A stretch of 64,000 bases of DNA from Marinobacter halotolerans (GTDB taxonomy: Bacteria > Pseudomonadota > Gammaproteobacteria > Pseudomonadales > Oleiphilaceae): NCBI RefSeq assembly GCF_008795985.1, contig NZ_VMHP01000002.1, positions 1,054,001-1,118,000 of the forward strand, read 5' to 3'. The notes beneath the pieces were generated by a model. That model ran no database searches. It saw only the letters and a program-made list of their open reading frames with translations, and was not told where the DNA came from. Shown here in pieces: positions 53,877-63,021 of the stretch. Every line of letters starts with the position of its first letter. The stretch's first letter is position 1. The position numbers and the translations under genes were made by a program.

Positions 53877-54662
53877 TTATGAAAGTGAAACCGGGTCACC
53901 CACGGACAGGCTTCCCTGGGCGTTATGAACCCCGTTGACGCCGAAAATGACGCCATCGGGCGTTCGGCGGTAACCTGTAAGCGTTTTTAACGGCTGCCCA
54001 TCTGGGGAACGGACCCCCGTGTCCGGATCAACCGTCGTGACTATACATCGCGAACAGGGTTTAACGAGGCTGAGCGAGATATTACGGATATTCAGTGTTT
54101 CCCAGCTATCCTCTTCCCAGGGCTCTGCGCCGGAAATCACAATATTGGGGCGGAAACGCCGCATTTCCACCGGCTCCGAAAGCCGGGAGTTCAGCTCGTC
54201 CAGGGATGCTTCGTTGGTCACCAGCAAGGGGTAGCCGTCCGCAAAACTGACCCGACGATACGCGGGAACCCTTTCCGGATCAACGCGGCGGAAGGCGTCA
54301 TCAGCCATGTACACGAACGTTACCGGCCTCCCGCAATATCGTGATAGCGCTTCCGAGGCCCCGGTATTCCCCGGTACCGCATTGACGTCGTCTTTCCACA
54401 CGCCTACCTCGCGAACCTGGCCATCCGGCACCAACCGGAATTCTCCTTCTTCGGGAATTGTGACGACAACCTGGTTGCCGTCAAACCTGGTGCCCACGAG
54501 CGCCAGTTCGGGGTGAGCGCGCTGGGTTACAAACCGGTCTTTATCATCGACTATCATCCAGCGCCGATCCCCTACCGGGCCGAAGTCGTCCAGTTCAAAG
54601 GACTCTACAGCAATGCCAGCGAGAGATTTGACGGGATAGAGATACAAAGCGTGGACGTTCAT
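53877..54662 (-). CDS. MOSC-domain protein (YcbX/mARC-like)
   Basis: Protein of 261 residues. The N-terminal beta-barrel (LYLYPVKSLAGIAVESFEL, GDRRWMIVDDKDRFVTQR) and the C-terminal MOSC domain (FRPNIVISGAEPWEEDSW, VKPCSRCIVTTVDPDTG) match molybdenum-cofactor sulfurase C-terminal-like proteins. The conserved cysteine in KPCSRC is the likely Mo-cofactor ligand. YcbX reduces N-hydroxylated compounds, but E. coli YcbX carries a C-terminal ferredoxin domain that is missing here. Possibly transcribed with uup, 15 bases downstream. Confidence 0.88.
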   Translation of the reverse strand: MNVHALYLYPVKSLAGIAVESFELDDFGPVGDRRWMIVDDKDRFVTQRAHPELALVGTRFDGNQVVVTIPEEGEFRLVPDGQVREVGVWKDDVNAVPGNTGASEALSRYCGRPVTFVYMADDAFRRVDPERVPAYRRVSFADGYPLLVTNEASLDELNSRLSEPVEMRRFRPNIVISGAEPWEEDSWETLNIRNISLSLVKPCSRCIVTTVDPDTGVRSPDGQPLKTLTGYRRTPDGVIFGVNGVHNAQGSLSVGDPVSLS

Positions 54663-54711
54663 GGCGACCCCAGGTCTGTGGAAGGTTCAACAAGCCCTGA
54701 AGTATAAAACG

Positions 54712-54739
54712 AAAAAACCCGGCATGGCTGCCGGGTTTT
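54712..54739 (-). terminator. Terminator of tRNA-Gly
   Basis: CCCGGCA and TGCCGGG (54718-54735) with a four-base loop, flanked by A and T runs so that both strands end in T. It lies eight bases beyond the tRNA-Gly end and upstream of the MOSC gene. Confidence 0.82.
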
Positions 54740-54746
54740 CAAATTC

Positions 54747-54821
54747 TGGAGCGGGAAACGAGATTCGAACTCGCGACCCCAACCTTGGCAAGGTTGTGCT
54801 CTACCACTGAGCTATTCCCGC
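54747..54821 (-). tRNA. tRNA-Gly (anticodon GCC)
   Basis: A 75-base cloverleaf: acceptor GCGGGAA with TTCCCGC, T-arm GAGTTCGAATCTC, anticodon loop TTGCCAA giving GCC, and encoded CCA. It reads GGC/GGU codons. Confidence 0.96.
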
Positions 54822-54838
54822 CTGATCAACGGACGCGT

Positions 54839-54866
54839 ATTCTACGGATTGAACCCCTGCCGTCAA
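54839..54866 (-). promoter_or_regulatory. Sigma-70 promoter of tRNA-Gly
   Basis: Minus-strand TTGACG and TAGAAT are 16 bases apart, with the tRNA 5' end about 18 bases after the -10. The sequence after the -10 is GC-rich (ACGCGTCC), as in stringently controlled promoters. Confidence 0.65.
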
Positions 54867-54879
54867 CTTTTTTTTTGCG

Positions 54880-55482
54880 CTACTGGCCAAATCGCTTACC
54901 GGTTTCCAGGTAGAGTCTTTCCTCCGATGTTGAGCGACGCTTCAGGGCCGCATTGCGATGGGGAAATCGGCCAAAGGTTTCGATAATCTCCCGATGATCC
55001 TTCGCAGATTGCAAAAAACTGTTCATGAAATCCCCCGCAATGCCATTCGTTGCAGCCGCCAGCTGTTCGTAGCATTCCACCGACAACGCCTGGTCATCCC
55101 GATTCTCGGAGTGCTGCAGCGGCATGTAAAGAAAGCCCCTCTGAACGGCCGGCAATGCCATATCATGCCCCCGTCTCATAGCCTCTTTGCATAGCCTGAT
55201 GGCCTGGGAGTCATTATCGAACGCCATGGCCGACCCACGGTAAATCTGACGGGTGAACTGATCCAGCAACAGTATTTCCGCAAGTGCTCCGCCGGGCTCT
55301 GAACGCCAGTGGCTGAGGCCGTCCTCGGAGGCAAATAATACCATCGAGAGAAAACGACGACGGATCTCCTGGTCAAACGCCCGCGTTGCCCGAAACCATC
55401 GATTGCGATGGAAGCTGTCAGGCAGCCCATGCTCATCCAGCTCGCCGAACCAGAAATCCAGAATCTCCTTCCAATCGAACAT
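54880..55482 (-). CDS. DUF924-family protein
   Basis: Protein of 200 residues of uncertain function. Family features are the N-terminal ILDFWFGELDEHGLPD and a helical tetratricopeptide-like arrangement with LLLDQFTRQIYRGSAMAFDND, RGFLYMPLQHSENRDDQALS and TFGRFPHRNAALKR. These histidine/tyrosine motifs are strongly conserved and suggest a binding or catalytic role that is not known. Divergent from the CbiX/SirB-like gene by 44 bases. Confidence 0.88.
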   Translation of the reverse strand: MFDWKEILDFWFGELDEHGLPDSFHRNRWFRATRAFDQEIRRRFLSMVLFASEDGLSHWRSEPGGALAEILLLDQFTRQIYRGSAMAFDNDSQAIRLCKEAMRRGHDMALPAVQRGFLYMPLQHSENRDDQALSVECYEQLAAATNGIAGDFMNSFLQSAKDHREIIETFGRFPHRNAALKRRSTSEERLYLETGKRFGQ

Positions 55483-55526
55483 ATACGTTATCCTTACTAT
55501 TAACTGACAAAGTCAAAGGAGCAGGC

Positions 55527-55901
55527 ATGAGCGGCGATCCGGCCATTATTCTTCTAGCCCATGGTAGCAGCGACCCACGCTGGTGCGAGACTTTTGAAAA
55601 GCTTGCCGGCCCGACACTTCACTCCGTGCCCGGCTCCCGCATAGCCTATATGGAGCTGGCCGAACCCTCCATCGAGGCCGTGGTGTCAGAAGGCGTAGCC
55701 GACGGCAAACGAGATTTCACGATTGTGCCCCTGTTTCTCGCCGCTGGACGTCATTTACGCAAGGATGTACCCGGCATGATCACCGAACTGGAAAAAACCC
55801 ACGGTGTTACTATCTCACTGGCTGCACCGATTGGGGAAAACCCGCAGCTCGGTGACGCCATCTGTGATGTGGTCAGGCAGGAACTGGCACGGCACAGCTG
55901 A
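55527..55901 (+). CDS. CbiX/SirB-like single-domain chelatase
   Basis: Short (124-residue) protein of the CbiX/SirB class that inserts cobalt or iron into sirohydrochlorin. The first metal-ligand histidine is in ILLAHGSSDPRW near 10, and the second histidine in PLFLAAGRHLRKDVPGM near 73. The start ATG 55527 has AAGGAG six bases before it. No other cobalamin or sirohaem genes are in the window, so the metal and pathway are open. Confidence 0.85.
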   Translation: MSGDPAIILLAHGSSDPRWCETFEKLAGPTLHSVPGSRIAYMELAEPSIEAVVSEGVADGKRDFTIVPLFLAAGRHLRKDVPGMITELEKTHGVTISLAAPIGENPQLGDAICDVVRQELARHS

Positions 55902-55938
55902 ATTCGGCGCAAATTCAACAGGAAGGGAGTCAGTTGGT

Positions 55939-56844
55939 ATGGATAAGAAAATCCTCGTAACAGGCGGCACCGGCTTTATCGGCCAGGCGCTCTGCCCGCT
56001 TCTGATTTCGAAAGGATACGCGCTGACTGTGCTCAGCCGGCAGCCCGAGGGCGACGTTCACGCTGTCTGTGGGCGGGTTGAAGCGCTAAGCGATCTCCGG
56101 CTTCTGAAAAACCATGCCGGCTTTGATGCGGTGATTAACCTTGCTGGCGAGGGAATCGCCGACAAACGCTGGTCGGATAGCCGCAAACGGGAACTTCTGG
56201 ACAGCCGCATCGCGCTCACCCGCACCCTCGCCGAGGTGATTGAAACCTGGAAGAAAGCGCCAGAGGTGGTTGTCTCGGGCTCTGCAGTCGGATTCTACGG
56301 CGACCAGGGCAGCAACCCCGTCACGGAAGACACGGCGCCGGAGAATGAGTTTACCCATCGGATGTGCCGTGACTGGGAAAAAGAAGCACTGGCACTGGAA
56401 AGCGAGCAGACCCGAGTTTGCCTGTCCCGGACCGGCATCGTGGTTGGTCCCGGCGGCGGTTTCCTCAAACGCATGCTCTTGCCATTCAAGCTTGGACTGG
56501 GTGGCCGCATTGGCAGTGGTCATCAGTATATGCCGTGGGTTCACAGAGACGATGTGGTCTCTGCGCTGGTCTGGATGCTGGAGACGCCGGACGCCAGCGG
56601 GCCTTACAACGTGGTCAGTCCCAAACCGGTCACCAACCGTCAGTTCACGGCTACCCTGGCAAAAGTCCTCAACAGGCCGGCTATATTTCCCGTTCCGGCG
56701 AAGGTTCTTGAGGTGGCACTGGGGGAAATGGCGCGCCTGTTGTTAACGGGACAGCAGGCTTTCCCGAAGAAACTGACCGATGAAGGCTTCAGCTTCAAGT
56801 ATTTCGATCCGGAAACGGCGCTGAAAGACGCAACCCGATTCTGA
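55939..56844 (+). CDS. TIGR01777-type NAD(P)-dependent epimerase (YfcH-like)
   Basis: Short-chain dehydrogenase-like protein of 301 residues. NAD(P)-binding KILVTGGTGFIGQALCPLL at the N-terminus, then VINLAGEGIADKRWSDSRKRELLDSR (split here) typical of the YfcH group, catalytic YG in SAVGFYGDQG, and a C-terminal helical domain (KKLTDEGFSFKYFDPETAL). Substrate unknown. Start at ATG 55939, 37 bases after the upstream stop, probably the same transcript. Confidence 0.9.
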   Translation: MDKKILVTGGTGFIGQALCPLLISKGYALTVLSRQPEGDVHAVCGRVEALSDLRLLKNHAGFDAVINLAGEGIADKRWSDSRKRELLDSRIALTRTLAEVIETWKKAPEVVVSGSAVGFYGDQGSNPVTEDTAPENEFTHRMCRDWEKEALALESEQTRVCLSRTGIVVGPGGGFLKRMLLPFKLGLGGRIGSGHQYMPWVHRDDVVSALVWMLETPDASGPYNVVSPKPVTNRQFTATLAKVLNRPAIFPVPAKVLEVALGEMARLLLTGQQAFPKKLTDEGFSFKYFDPETALKDATRF

Positions 56845-56855
56845 TAAAAAACTGT

Positions 56856-56884
56856 TTGACAGCGCCCATCGCCTTTCTTAATAT
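56856..56884 (+). promoter_or_regulatory. Sigma-70 promoter of tRNA-Glu
   Basis: Perfect TTGACA and TAATAT are exactly 17 bases apart, with a GC-rich stretch (ACGCGCCACC) after the -10 as expected for a stringently controlled stable-RNA promoter. The tRNA begins about 30 bases further on. Confidence 0.8.
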
Positions 56885-56921
56885 ACGCGCCACCTCGACG
56901 AGGCAAGGCAAGAAGCGATGC

Positions 56922-56997
56922 GTCCCCTTCGTCTAGTGGCCTAGGACTCCGCCCTTTCACGGCGGCAACAGGGGTTCGAACCCCCTAGGGGACGCCA
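56922..56997 (+). tRNA. tRNA-Glu (anticodon TTC)
   Basis: A 76-base cloverleaf: acceptor GTCCCCT with AGGGGAC, anticodon stem CCGCC/GGCGG with loop CTTTCAC giving TTC, T-arm GGGGTTCGAACCCC, and encoded CCA. No clear terminator was found downstream. Confidence 0.97.
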
Positions 56998-57189
56998 TTA
57001 TCGCTTAAACGCCCATCTGCTCCACTGCGCTCTGCGCAGGTTCCTTATCCCGCAACATCCCGCAACGTTTTTCTCCGCCACCAGTAAACAATTTTCTGAT
57101 TTTTCGGGCATTTGCGAGGCATTTTCCAAAGACTGCTGCTATAGTCGGGAAGTCTTCCAATAATCCGATCTGGCCTGAAAAGTTAGAGC

Positions 57190-59601
57190 ATGCCAAAACT
57201 TCTGACTCGTCTGAAGCGTTTTAAATCCGGATCTCCCCTGTCCTTCAGGCTTCTGGCCTATATCCTGCTGTTCAGTTCGGCGTTCACACTTGTCAGCTCG
57301 GCCATTCAGCTTTACTCCGATTTCCGTCAGGACATCTCCCAGATCGACCGTCGCATGCACGTTGTGGAGACAGGTTACGCGTCGAGCCTGGCACGCAGCC
57401 TATGGGCACTGGACCAGAAACTTCTTCAGACCCAGCTCGAAGGTATTCTGAGCCTTCCGGACATTGTTCATCTGCGCCTGAAAATCGAACCGGATTCGGA
57501 GCTGGTTCTGGGATCCATTCCCAGAGACACGGAACTGACCCGTCACAGCTTTGACCTGATCCACCAGGGCGATGAAATGTTCAAGCTTGGGGAACTGACC
57601 ATCACCGCCGATCTTCGTCGGGTCTATTCCGACATGAAAGACAAGCTTCTGGTCATCCTTGCGACGCAGTTTCTGAAGACGTTCTTCATCTCCATTCTGA
57701 TCGTATGGATTTTCCAGCATTTTGTGGCCCGACACCTCACGTCCATGGCCAACTACGCCCGCGAATTCTCGCTGAACAATCTGACCGAGCCCCTGAAGCT
57801 CGACAGACCGGATACCGGCTTGAACCGAAGCGACGAGCTGGCTCAGGTGACAGAGGCCATCAACCAGATGCGCAAGCGCCTGGCCGAGGACGTCGAGCGT
57901 CAGGAACGGGATGCCCAGGAGATCCGCAAATTCTCCAAAGCCATAGAGCAGAGCCCCTCTTCTGTTCTGATCTGTGATCGTAAATGGCGGATTGAATACG
58001 CCAACCAGAAATTCACCCAACTAACCGGCTACGACCTGCAATCCATCGCCGGAAAGCATCCGGGCACCCTGAGCGACGACATCAATACCCACAAGGAAGG
58101 CCAGCATCTATGGCAATCCATCCGGCTTCAGGTCCAAAGGGTCGGCGTCTGGCAGGGAGAAGTAAACAGCGCCCGCAAGAACGGCGAACGCTTCTGGGAG
58201 CAATTGATCGTCACGCCCATAAGGGATCGTGACGGCGATGCCACCGGTTACCTGATCCTGGGTGAAGACATCAGTATAAGGAAGCGGTATGAACAGCAAC
58301 TGCTCAGACAGGCCAACTACGACATTCTCACCGGCCTGCCCAACCGCATGCTGGCGCTGGACCGTCTGAAGCTGGCGCTCGCCCAGGCCCGCAGGGAAAA
58401 TTCCCTGGTGGGAGTCATGTTTCTGGACCTGGACAACTTCAAACACATTAACGACACCCTGGGCCACGATGCCGGCGATAATCTGCTGATCGAGGCCGCG
58501 AGGCGAATTTCCAGCTGCCTCCGCGGCACCAGCACGGTGGCCCGGCTTGGCGGTGACGAGTTTCTGGTGGTGCTTCCCGGGCTGACCAATGTCGACGCGA
58601 CCACCCAGGTGGCGCAGCGGATTCTGTCGACGTTCGAACCGCCCTACCTGCTCAATGGGCAGGAGGTCTTTGTGACCACCAGCATTGGCATATCGATCTT
58701 CCCCCATGACTCGGACAACAGCGGCATGTTGCTGCAACATGCCGATGCGGCCATGTACCAGGCCAAGAACAAGGGCAAGAGCGCCTACGCGGTGTTCGCA
58801 CCGGAAATGACCGAAGTGTCCCACGAGCGCCTGCAAATGGAATCCCTGATGCGCCGGGCACTGGAGCAACAGGAATTCGAACTCTATTTCCAGCCCATTG
58901 TTTCCACGGGCAGTGGTCAGTTGTCATCCGCCGAAGCGCTGTTGCGTTGGAATAACCCCAGCCTGGGCATGGTAATGCCGGACCGTTTCATACCCCTGGC
59001 CGAAGAAACCGGCCTGATTACGCCCATTGGCGAATGGGTACTGAAGGAGAGTTGCCTGGCCGCCATGCGCTGGCGCGAGCAGACGGGTATGAAGATCGGG
59101 ATTGCGGTCAACGTTTCGCCCCGTCAGTTCCGGGACCCGTCATTCGTCCAGACCGTCATGCAGGCGCTTGAGCAGAGCGGCCTGGAGCCGGATCAACTGG
59201 AACTGGAAATTACTGAACGGCTGATCCTCGACAATACCATCGAAACCGCCGATATCCTCCGTGAACTCGACCAATCAGGAATCCGGCTTTCAGTGGATGA
59301 TTTTGGTACCGGATATTCCGCACTCAGTTACCTGAAGAGCTACCCGTTCGATACACTGAAGATCGACAAATCCTTTGTTCAGGATGTCATGAAAGAAAAC
59401 GACGATGCGTCGCTGGTCAAGGCCATTATCAATATGGCTCACAGCCTCGGCTTACGTGTCATTGCGGAAGGCGTGGAAGAAGAGGCCCAGACTCACTTCC
59501 TCGAAAAGGAAGGCTGTGACTTCTCCCAGGGCTACTACTACAGTCGCCCGCTGCCAGCGACAGATTTCGAGGCCTGGCTGGCCATCAATCACCGCGTATA
59601 A
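57190..59601 (+). CDS. Membrane PAS-GGDEF-EAL cyclic-di-GMP enzyme
   Basis: Protein of 803 residues: membrane helix (about 18-42), periplasmic sensor (about 43-155), second helix (about 158-178), HAMP (about 180-235), PAS (about 250-365), GGDEF (about 380-540, ARLGGDEFLVVLPG) and EAL (about 555-800). The EAL catalytic set looks complete: AEALLRW, NVSPRQF, LEITERL, DDFGTGYSAL, KIDKSF and EGVEEEAQ. The GGDEF core is intact but the I-site reads RGTS instead of RxxD, so product inhibition there is unlikely. Either net activity is possible. Confidence 0.92.
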   Translation: MPKLLTRLKRFKSGSPLSFRLLAYILLFSSAFTLVSSAIQLYSDFRQDISQIDRRMHVVETGYASSLARSLWALDQKLLQTQLEGILSLPDIVHLRLKIEPDSELVLGSIPRDTELTRHSFDLIHQGDEMFKLGELTITADLRRVYSDMKDKLLVILATQFLKTFFISILIVWIFQHFVARHLTSMANYAREFSLNNLTEPLKLDRPDTGLNRSDELAQVTEAINQMRKRLAEDVERQERDAQEIRKFSKAIEQSPSSVLICDRKWRIEYANQKFTQLTGYDLQSIAGKHPGTLSDDINTHKEGQHLWQSIRLQVQRVGVWQGEVNSARKNGERFWEQLIVTPIRDRDGDATGYLILGEDISIRKRYEQQLLRQANYDILTGLPNRMLALDRLKLALAQARRENSLVGVMFLDLDNFKHINDTLGHDAGDNLLIEAARRISSCLRGTSTVARLGGDEFLVVLPGLTNVDATTQVAQRILSTFEPPYLLNGQEVFVTTSIGISIFPHDSDNSGMLLQHADAAMYQAKNKGKSAYAVFAPEMTEVSHERLQMESLMRRALEQQEFELYFQPIVSTGSGQLSSAEALLRWNNPSLGMVMPDRFIPLAEETGLITPIGEWVLKESCLAAMRWREQTGMKIGIAVNVSPRQFRDPSFVQTVMQALEQSGLEPDQLELEITERLILDNTIETADILRELDQSGIRLSVDDFGTGYSALSYLKSYPFDTLKIDKSFVQDVMKENDDASLVKAIINMAHSLGLRVIAEGVEEEAQTHFLEKEGCDFSQGYYYSRPLPATDFEAWLAINHRV

Positions 59602-59634
59602 GTACCAAGTCAGAACTGCAGGAATGTCTCCGCC

Positions 59635-60831
59635 ATGGAAGAAACGCTACTTGTCGTAAACTGCGGCAGCTCATCACTGAAACTTGCCCTGTTTGACGGT
59701 CAGCAACGGAAACTGGCCTCGGCCCTGGCCGAACGTCTGAATCAGTCAGACGCGTTTGCCCGGATTGAAGGCGACAAACAGGCAATTCATCTCGGGCCCG
59801 ATGCCTCCCACGAACGCGCCCTTGAGGTCCTGGTGGCGGCATTAAGAGAACGGAATCTGATGGCTTCCGACCCGACTGCTATTGGCCATCGCGTTGTTCA
59901 TGGCGGCGAAACCTTCCGCGAAGCGGCCCTGATCGACGATGACGTACTATCGGCTATCGACGAATGTGCCGGGCTTGCCCCACTGCACAACCCGGTCAAC
60001 CTTGCGGGCATCCGCGCAACCCTTGAGCAATTTCCCGGAGTTCCACAGGCCGCGGTTTTCGATACTGCATTTCACCAGACACTCCCTGAACATGCGTACC
60101 TGTATGCCGTTCCAGGCAAGTGGTATCGCGAATGGGGGGTTCGTCGCTATGGCTTCCACGGCACCAGCCATTCATTCATGGCGACCGAAGCCGCCCGGAT
60201 TCTTGACAGACCACCGGAACAAACCTCGATCATTTCCGCACATCTGGGGAATGGTTGCAGCATCACCGCCATCCGCGATGGCTGCAGTGTTGACACCAGT
60301 ATGGGGCTGACACCACTTGAGGGCCTGGCGATGGGCACCCGCAGCGGCGACGTGGACCCCGGCCTGTTTGATTTTCTTCGCAGCAAAGGCATTGAGGCCG
60401 AGGAAGTCCATCGCTCCCTGAACCAGCAAAGCGGGCTGCTAGGGCTCTCCGAAAAGACCAACGATATGCGGACGCTCTGCGAGTCGGCCGATCAGGGCCA
60501 TGCACCCTCCCGGACCGCTATTGAGGTTTTCTGTTTCCGTCTGGCACGGTACGTGGGCGCAATGATGGCCTCGCTGGATCGGCTGGACGCGCTGGTATTC
60601 ACCGGCGGTATCGGTGAGAACAGTGCCCGCGTGAGGGAAAGAACCATCGCCCATCTGCAGCTTCTCGGTTTTCATCTGGACGCCAACCGGAATGACAGCC
60701 ACGGTAAAAGCAGCAGCGGCCACATAGAAAGCGCCAATTCCCGCTTCCCGGTTCTGGTGATACCCACCAACGAAGAACTGGTTATTGCCCGGGAGGCCTC
60801 CCGACTGGCCAGCGCGCGGAACAAAACCTAA
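59635..60831 (+). CDS. ackA: Acetate kinase
   Basis: Interconverts acetate and acetyl phosphate with ATP. The 398 residues show the N-terminal LLVVNCGSSSLKLALF, the catalytic arginine region IGHRVVHGGETF, FHGTSHSFMA, and IISAHLGNGCSITAIRDG with TSMGLTPLEGLAMGTRSGDVDPG. pta follows 27 bases downstream, so the two are one transcription unit. Confidence 0.97.
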   Translation: MEETLLVVNCGSSSLKLALFDGQQRKLASALAERLNQSDAFARIEGDKQAIHLGPDASHERALEVLVAALRERNLMASDPTAIGHRVVHGGETFREAALIDDDVLSAIDECAGLAPLHNPVNLAGIRATLEQFPGVPQAAVFDTAFHQTLPEHAYLYAVPGKWYREWGVRRYGFHGTSHSFMATEAARILDRPPEQTSIISAHLGNGCSITAIRDGCSVDTSMGLTPLEGLAMGTRSGDVDPGLFDFLRSKGIEAEEVHRSLNQQSGLLGLSEKTNDMRTLCESADQGHAPSRTAIEVFCFRLARYVGAMMASLDRLDALVFTGGIGENSARVRERTIAHLQLLGFHLDANRNDSHGKSSSGHIESANSRFPVLVIPTNEELVIAREASRLASARNKT

Positions 60832-60858
60832 CCATTTCCCATCATCAGGGACAGGATC

Positions 60859-63021
60859 ATGGCAAAGAGTCTCTTTTTCTCGCCAACGTCTATGGATTCC
60901 GGGCTGACATCCGTCTGCCTGGGTATGCTGCGGGCTCTGGAGCGGGTCGGTGTAAGCGTGGGCTTCTACAAGCCTTTCAGCCAGTCGGTACACCGCGCGG
61001 AATCCGTGCATAACGATGGCCAGGATTCATCAGTCGCCTTCGTCCGGTCAAGCAGCCATCTTAACCCCCCGGACCCCATTCCGCTCAAGGAAGCACAGCA
61101 GCAGCTGAATCGTGGTAAATCCGATTACTTGCTGGAAACGGTGGTGGGTGAGTATCACAAAGTCGCCAGTCATTTCGACGTGGTGATTATTGAAGGCCTG
61201 GTCCCGGATCAGAACGAAGCTTATATCGCCCGCCTGAATGTGGAAGTAGCCCGCAATCTGGGTTCGGATGTGATTCTGGTCAGCACGCCGAAAGCGCTTG
61301 ATGCGCCCGAGCTCGACGAGGAGCTTGATTTCTCTGCTCGTCTTTTCGCCGGCGCCAACGACCCTGATGTGATCGGAGTCGTGCTGAACAAGATTGGAGA
61401 ACCCGAAAGATCCGGGCTCGAACCTCGATCGACCGCCGCCCGGCCTGTACTGCCAGCAATGGATTTTCGAGGGCGCTGCAAGGTTTTCAGTGAAGGCCGT
61501 TTCCGCCTTCTGGCGGAAATCCCCTGGCAACCGGAGCTTCTGGCCCCACGGGTATCTGACATTGCCCGGGAGCTGGAACTGCCCGTTCTCAGTGAAGGCC
61601 AGATGCATTCCCGGCGGGTACATAAGGTATCCGTTTGCGCCCGCAGTATCCGCAACATGACCGACACCCTGCGGCCCGGCACCCTGATGGTCACGCCCGG
61701 AGACCGGGAAGATATCATCGTGACCACCGCTCTGGCGGCTCTGAATGGTGTACCCCTCGCGGGCCTGATGCTCACCGGGGGGCTGATGCCTGACCAGCGG
61801 GTAATTGATCTTTGCCATCGCGCGCTGGATACCGGGCTGCCGGTACTTGGCTCCGATACCAACACCTATGAAACCGCTCATATGCTGGCAAACCTATCGT
61901 CAGCCACGCCCATTGACGATCCGGAACGCATTGAAAAGGTGATGGAGGCCGTAGCAACGCGGGTTGATACAGACTGGCTGCAGGCCCACCTCAAGGTGGA
62001 GCGTCAGAGCCGCCTTTCGCCTCCGGCCTTCCGCTATCAACTTTCCGAGCGTGCAAGGGCGGCCAACAAGCGAATCGTACTGCCGGAGGGAAGCGAACCC
62101 AGAACCGTTCAGGCTGCGATTATCAGTCACAAACACAAGCTTGCCCGGTGCGCGTTGATCGGCAATCCGGCTGAAATCCGCCGGGTGGCAGATTCCCAGG
62201 ATCTGGAACTACCTGAGGACATCGAAATTATCGACCCCGCCGAGGTTCGCCAGCGTTATATCGATCCAATGGTGAAGCTCAGAAAGAACAAAGGCCTGGC
62301 ACCGGATATGGCGGAAGCCATGCTGGAAGACAATGTGGTGCTCGGCACCATGATGGTCGCTTTGGACGAAGCTGACGGGCTGGTGTCCGGCGCTATTCAC
62401 ACCACCGCCAACACGGTGCGCCCTGCCCTGCAGCTGATCAAGACCCACGACCACGCCAAAGTGGTGTCATCCGTTTTCTTCATGCTCTTACCTCAGCAGG
62501 TGGTGGTGTACGGCGACTGCGCCATCAATCCGGACCCGAACGCGGAGGAACTGGCGGATATCGCAATCCAGAGTGCCGAATCCGCTGAGGCCTTCGGTAT
62601 TGATCCCGTGGTCGCGATGATCAGCTACAGCACGGGAGAATCAGGAAGTGGGCAGGATGTGGATAAGGTCCGGGAAGCAACCCGCATTGCCCGGGAGCGA
62701 CGCCCGGACCTGCTGATCGACGGTCCTCTGCAGTACGACGCCGCCGCTATCGAAAGCGTTGCCAAGAGCAAGGCCCCGGACAGCAAGGTTGCCGGCAAGG
62801 CAACGGTGTTTGTGTTCCCGGATCTGAATACCGGCAACACCACCTATAAGGCAGTCCAGCGCAGCGCCAACGTGGTCAGCATCGGCCCGATGCTGCAGGG
62901 GCTTCGAAAACCAGTAAACGACCTGTCACGGGGCGCGTTGGTGGAAGACATTGTCTTTACCATTGCGCTGACCGCTGTACAGGCCAAACAGGTTGAAGAT
63001 GCGGGGCTGAGCAAGAGCTAG
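60859..63021 (+). CDS. pta: Phosphate acetyltransferase (long form)
   Basis: Interconverts acetyl-CoA and acetyl phosphate. The 720 residues include an N-terminal P-loop-like domain ([21 protein letters not shown]), a central DRTGG-type domain (about 215-330; [20 protein letters not shown]) and a C-terminal catalytic PTA domain from about 390 ([38 protein letters not shown]). This matches the large Pta form of gammaproteobacteria. It converges on der and their stop codons overlap. Confidence 0.97.
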   Translation: MAKSLFFSPTSMDSGLTSVCLGMLRALERVGVSVGFYKPFSQSVHRAESVHNDGQDSSVAFVRSSSHLNPPDPIPLKEAQQQLNRGKSDYLLETVVGEYHKVASHFDVVIIEGLVPDQNEAYIARLNVEVARNLGSDVILVSTPKALDAPELDEELDFSARLFAGANDPDVIGVVLNKIGEPERSGLEPRSTAARPVLPAMDFRGRCKVFSEGRFRLLAEIPWQPELLAPRVSDIARELELPVLSEGQMHSRRVHKVSVCARSIRNMTDTLRPGTLMVTPGDREDIIVTTALAALNGVPLAGLMLTGGLMPDQRVIDLCHRALDTGLPVLGSDTNTYETAHMLANLSSATPIDDPERIEKVMEAVATRVDTDWLQAHLKVERQSRLSPPAFRYQLSERARAANKRIVLPEGSEPRTVQAAIISHKHKLARCALIGNPAEIRRVADSQDLELPEDIEIIDPAEVRQRYIDPMVKLRKNKGLAPDMAEAMLEDNVVLGTMMVALDEADGLVSGAIHTTANTVRPALQLIKTHDHAKVVSSVFFMLLPQQVVVYGDCAINPDPNAEELADIAIQSAESAEAFGIDPVVAMISYSTGESGSGQDVDKVREATRIARERRPDLLIDGPLQYDAAAIESVAKSKAPDSKVAGKATVFVFPDLNTGNTTYKAVQRSANVVSIGPMLQGLRKPVNDLSRGALVEDIVFTIALTAVQAKQVEDAGLSKS

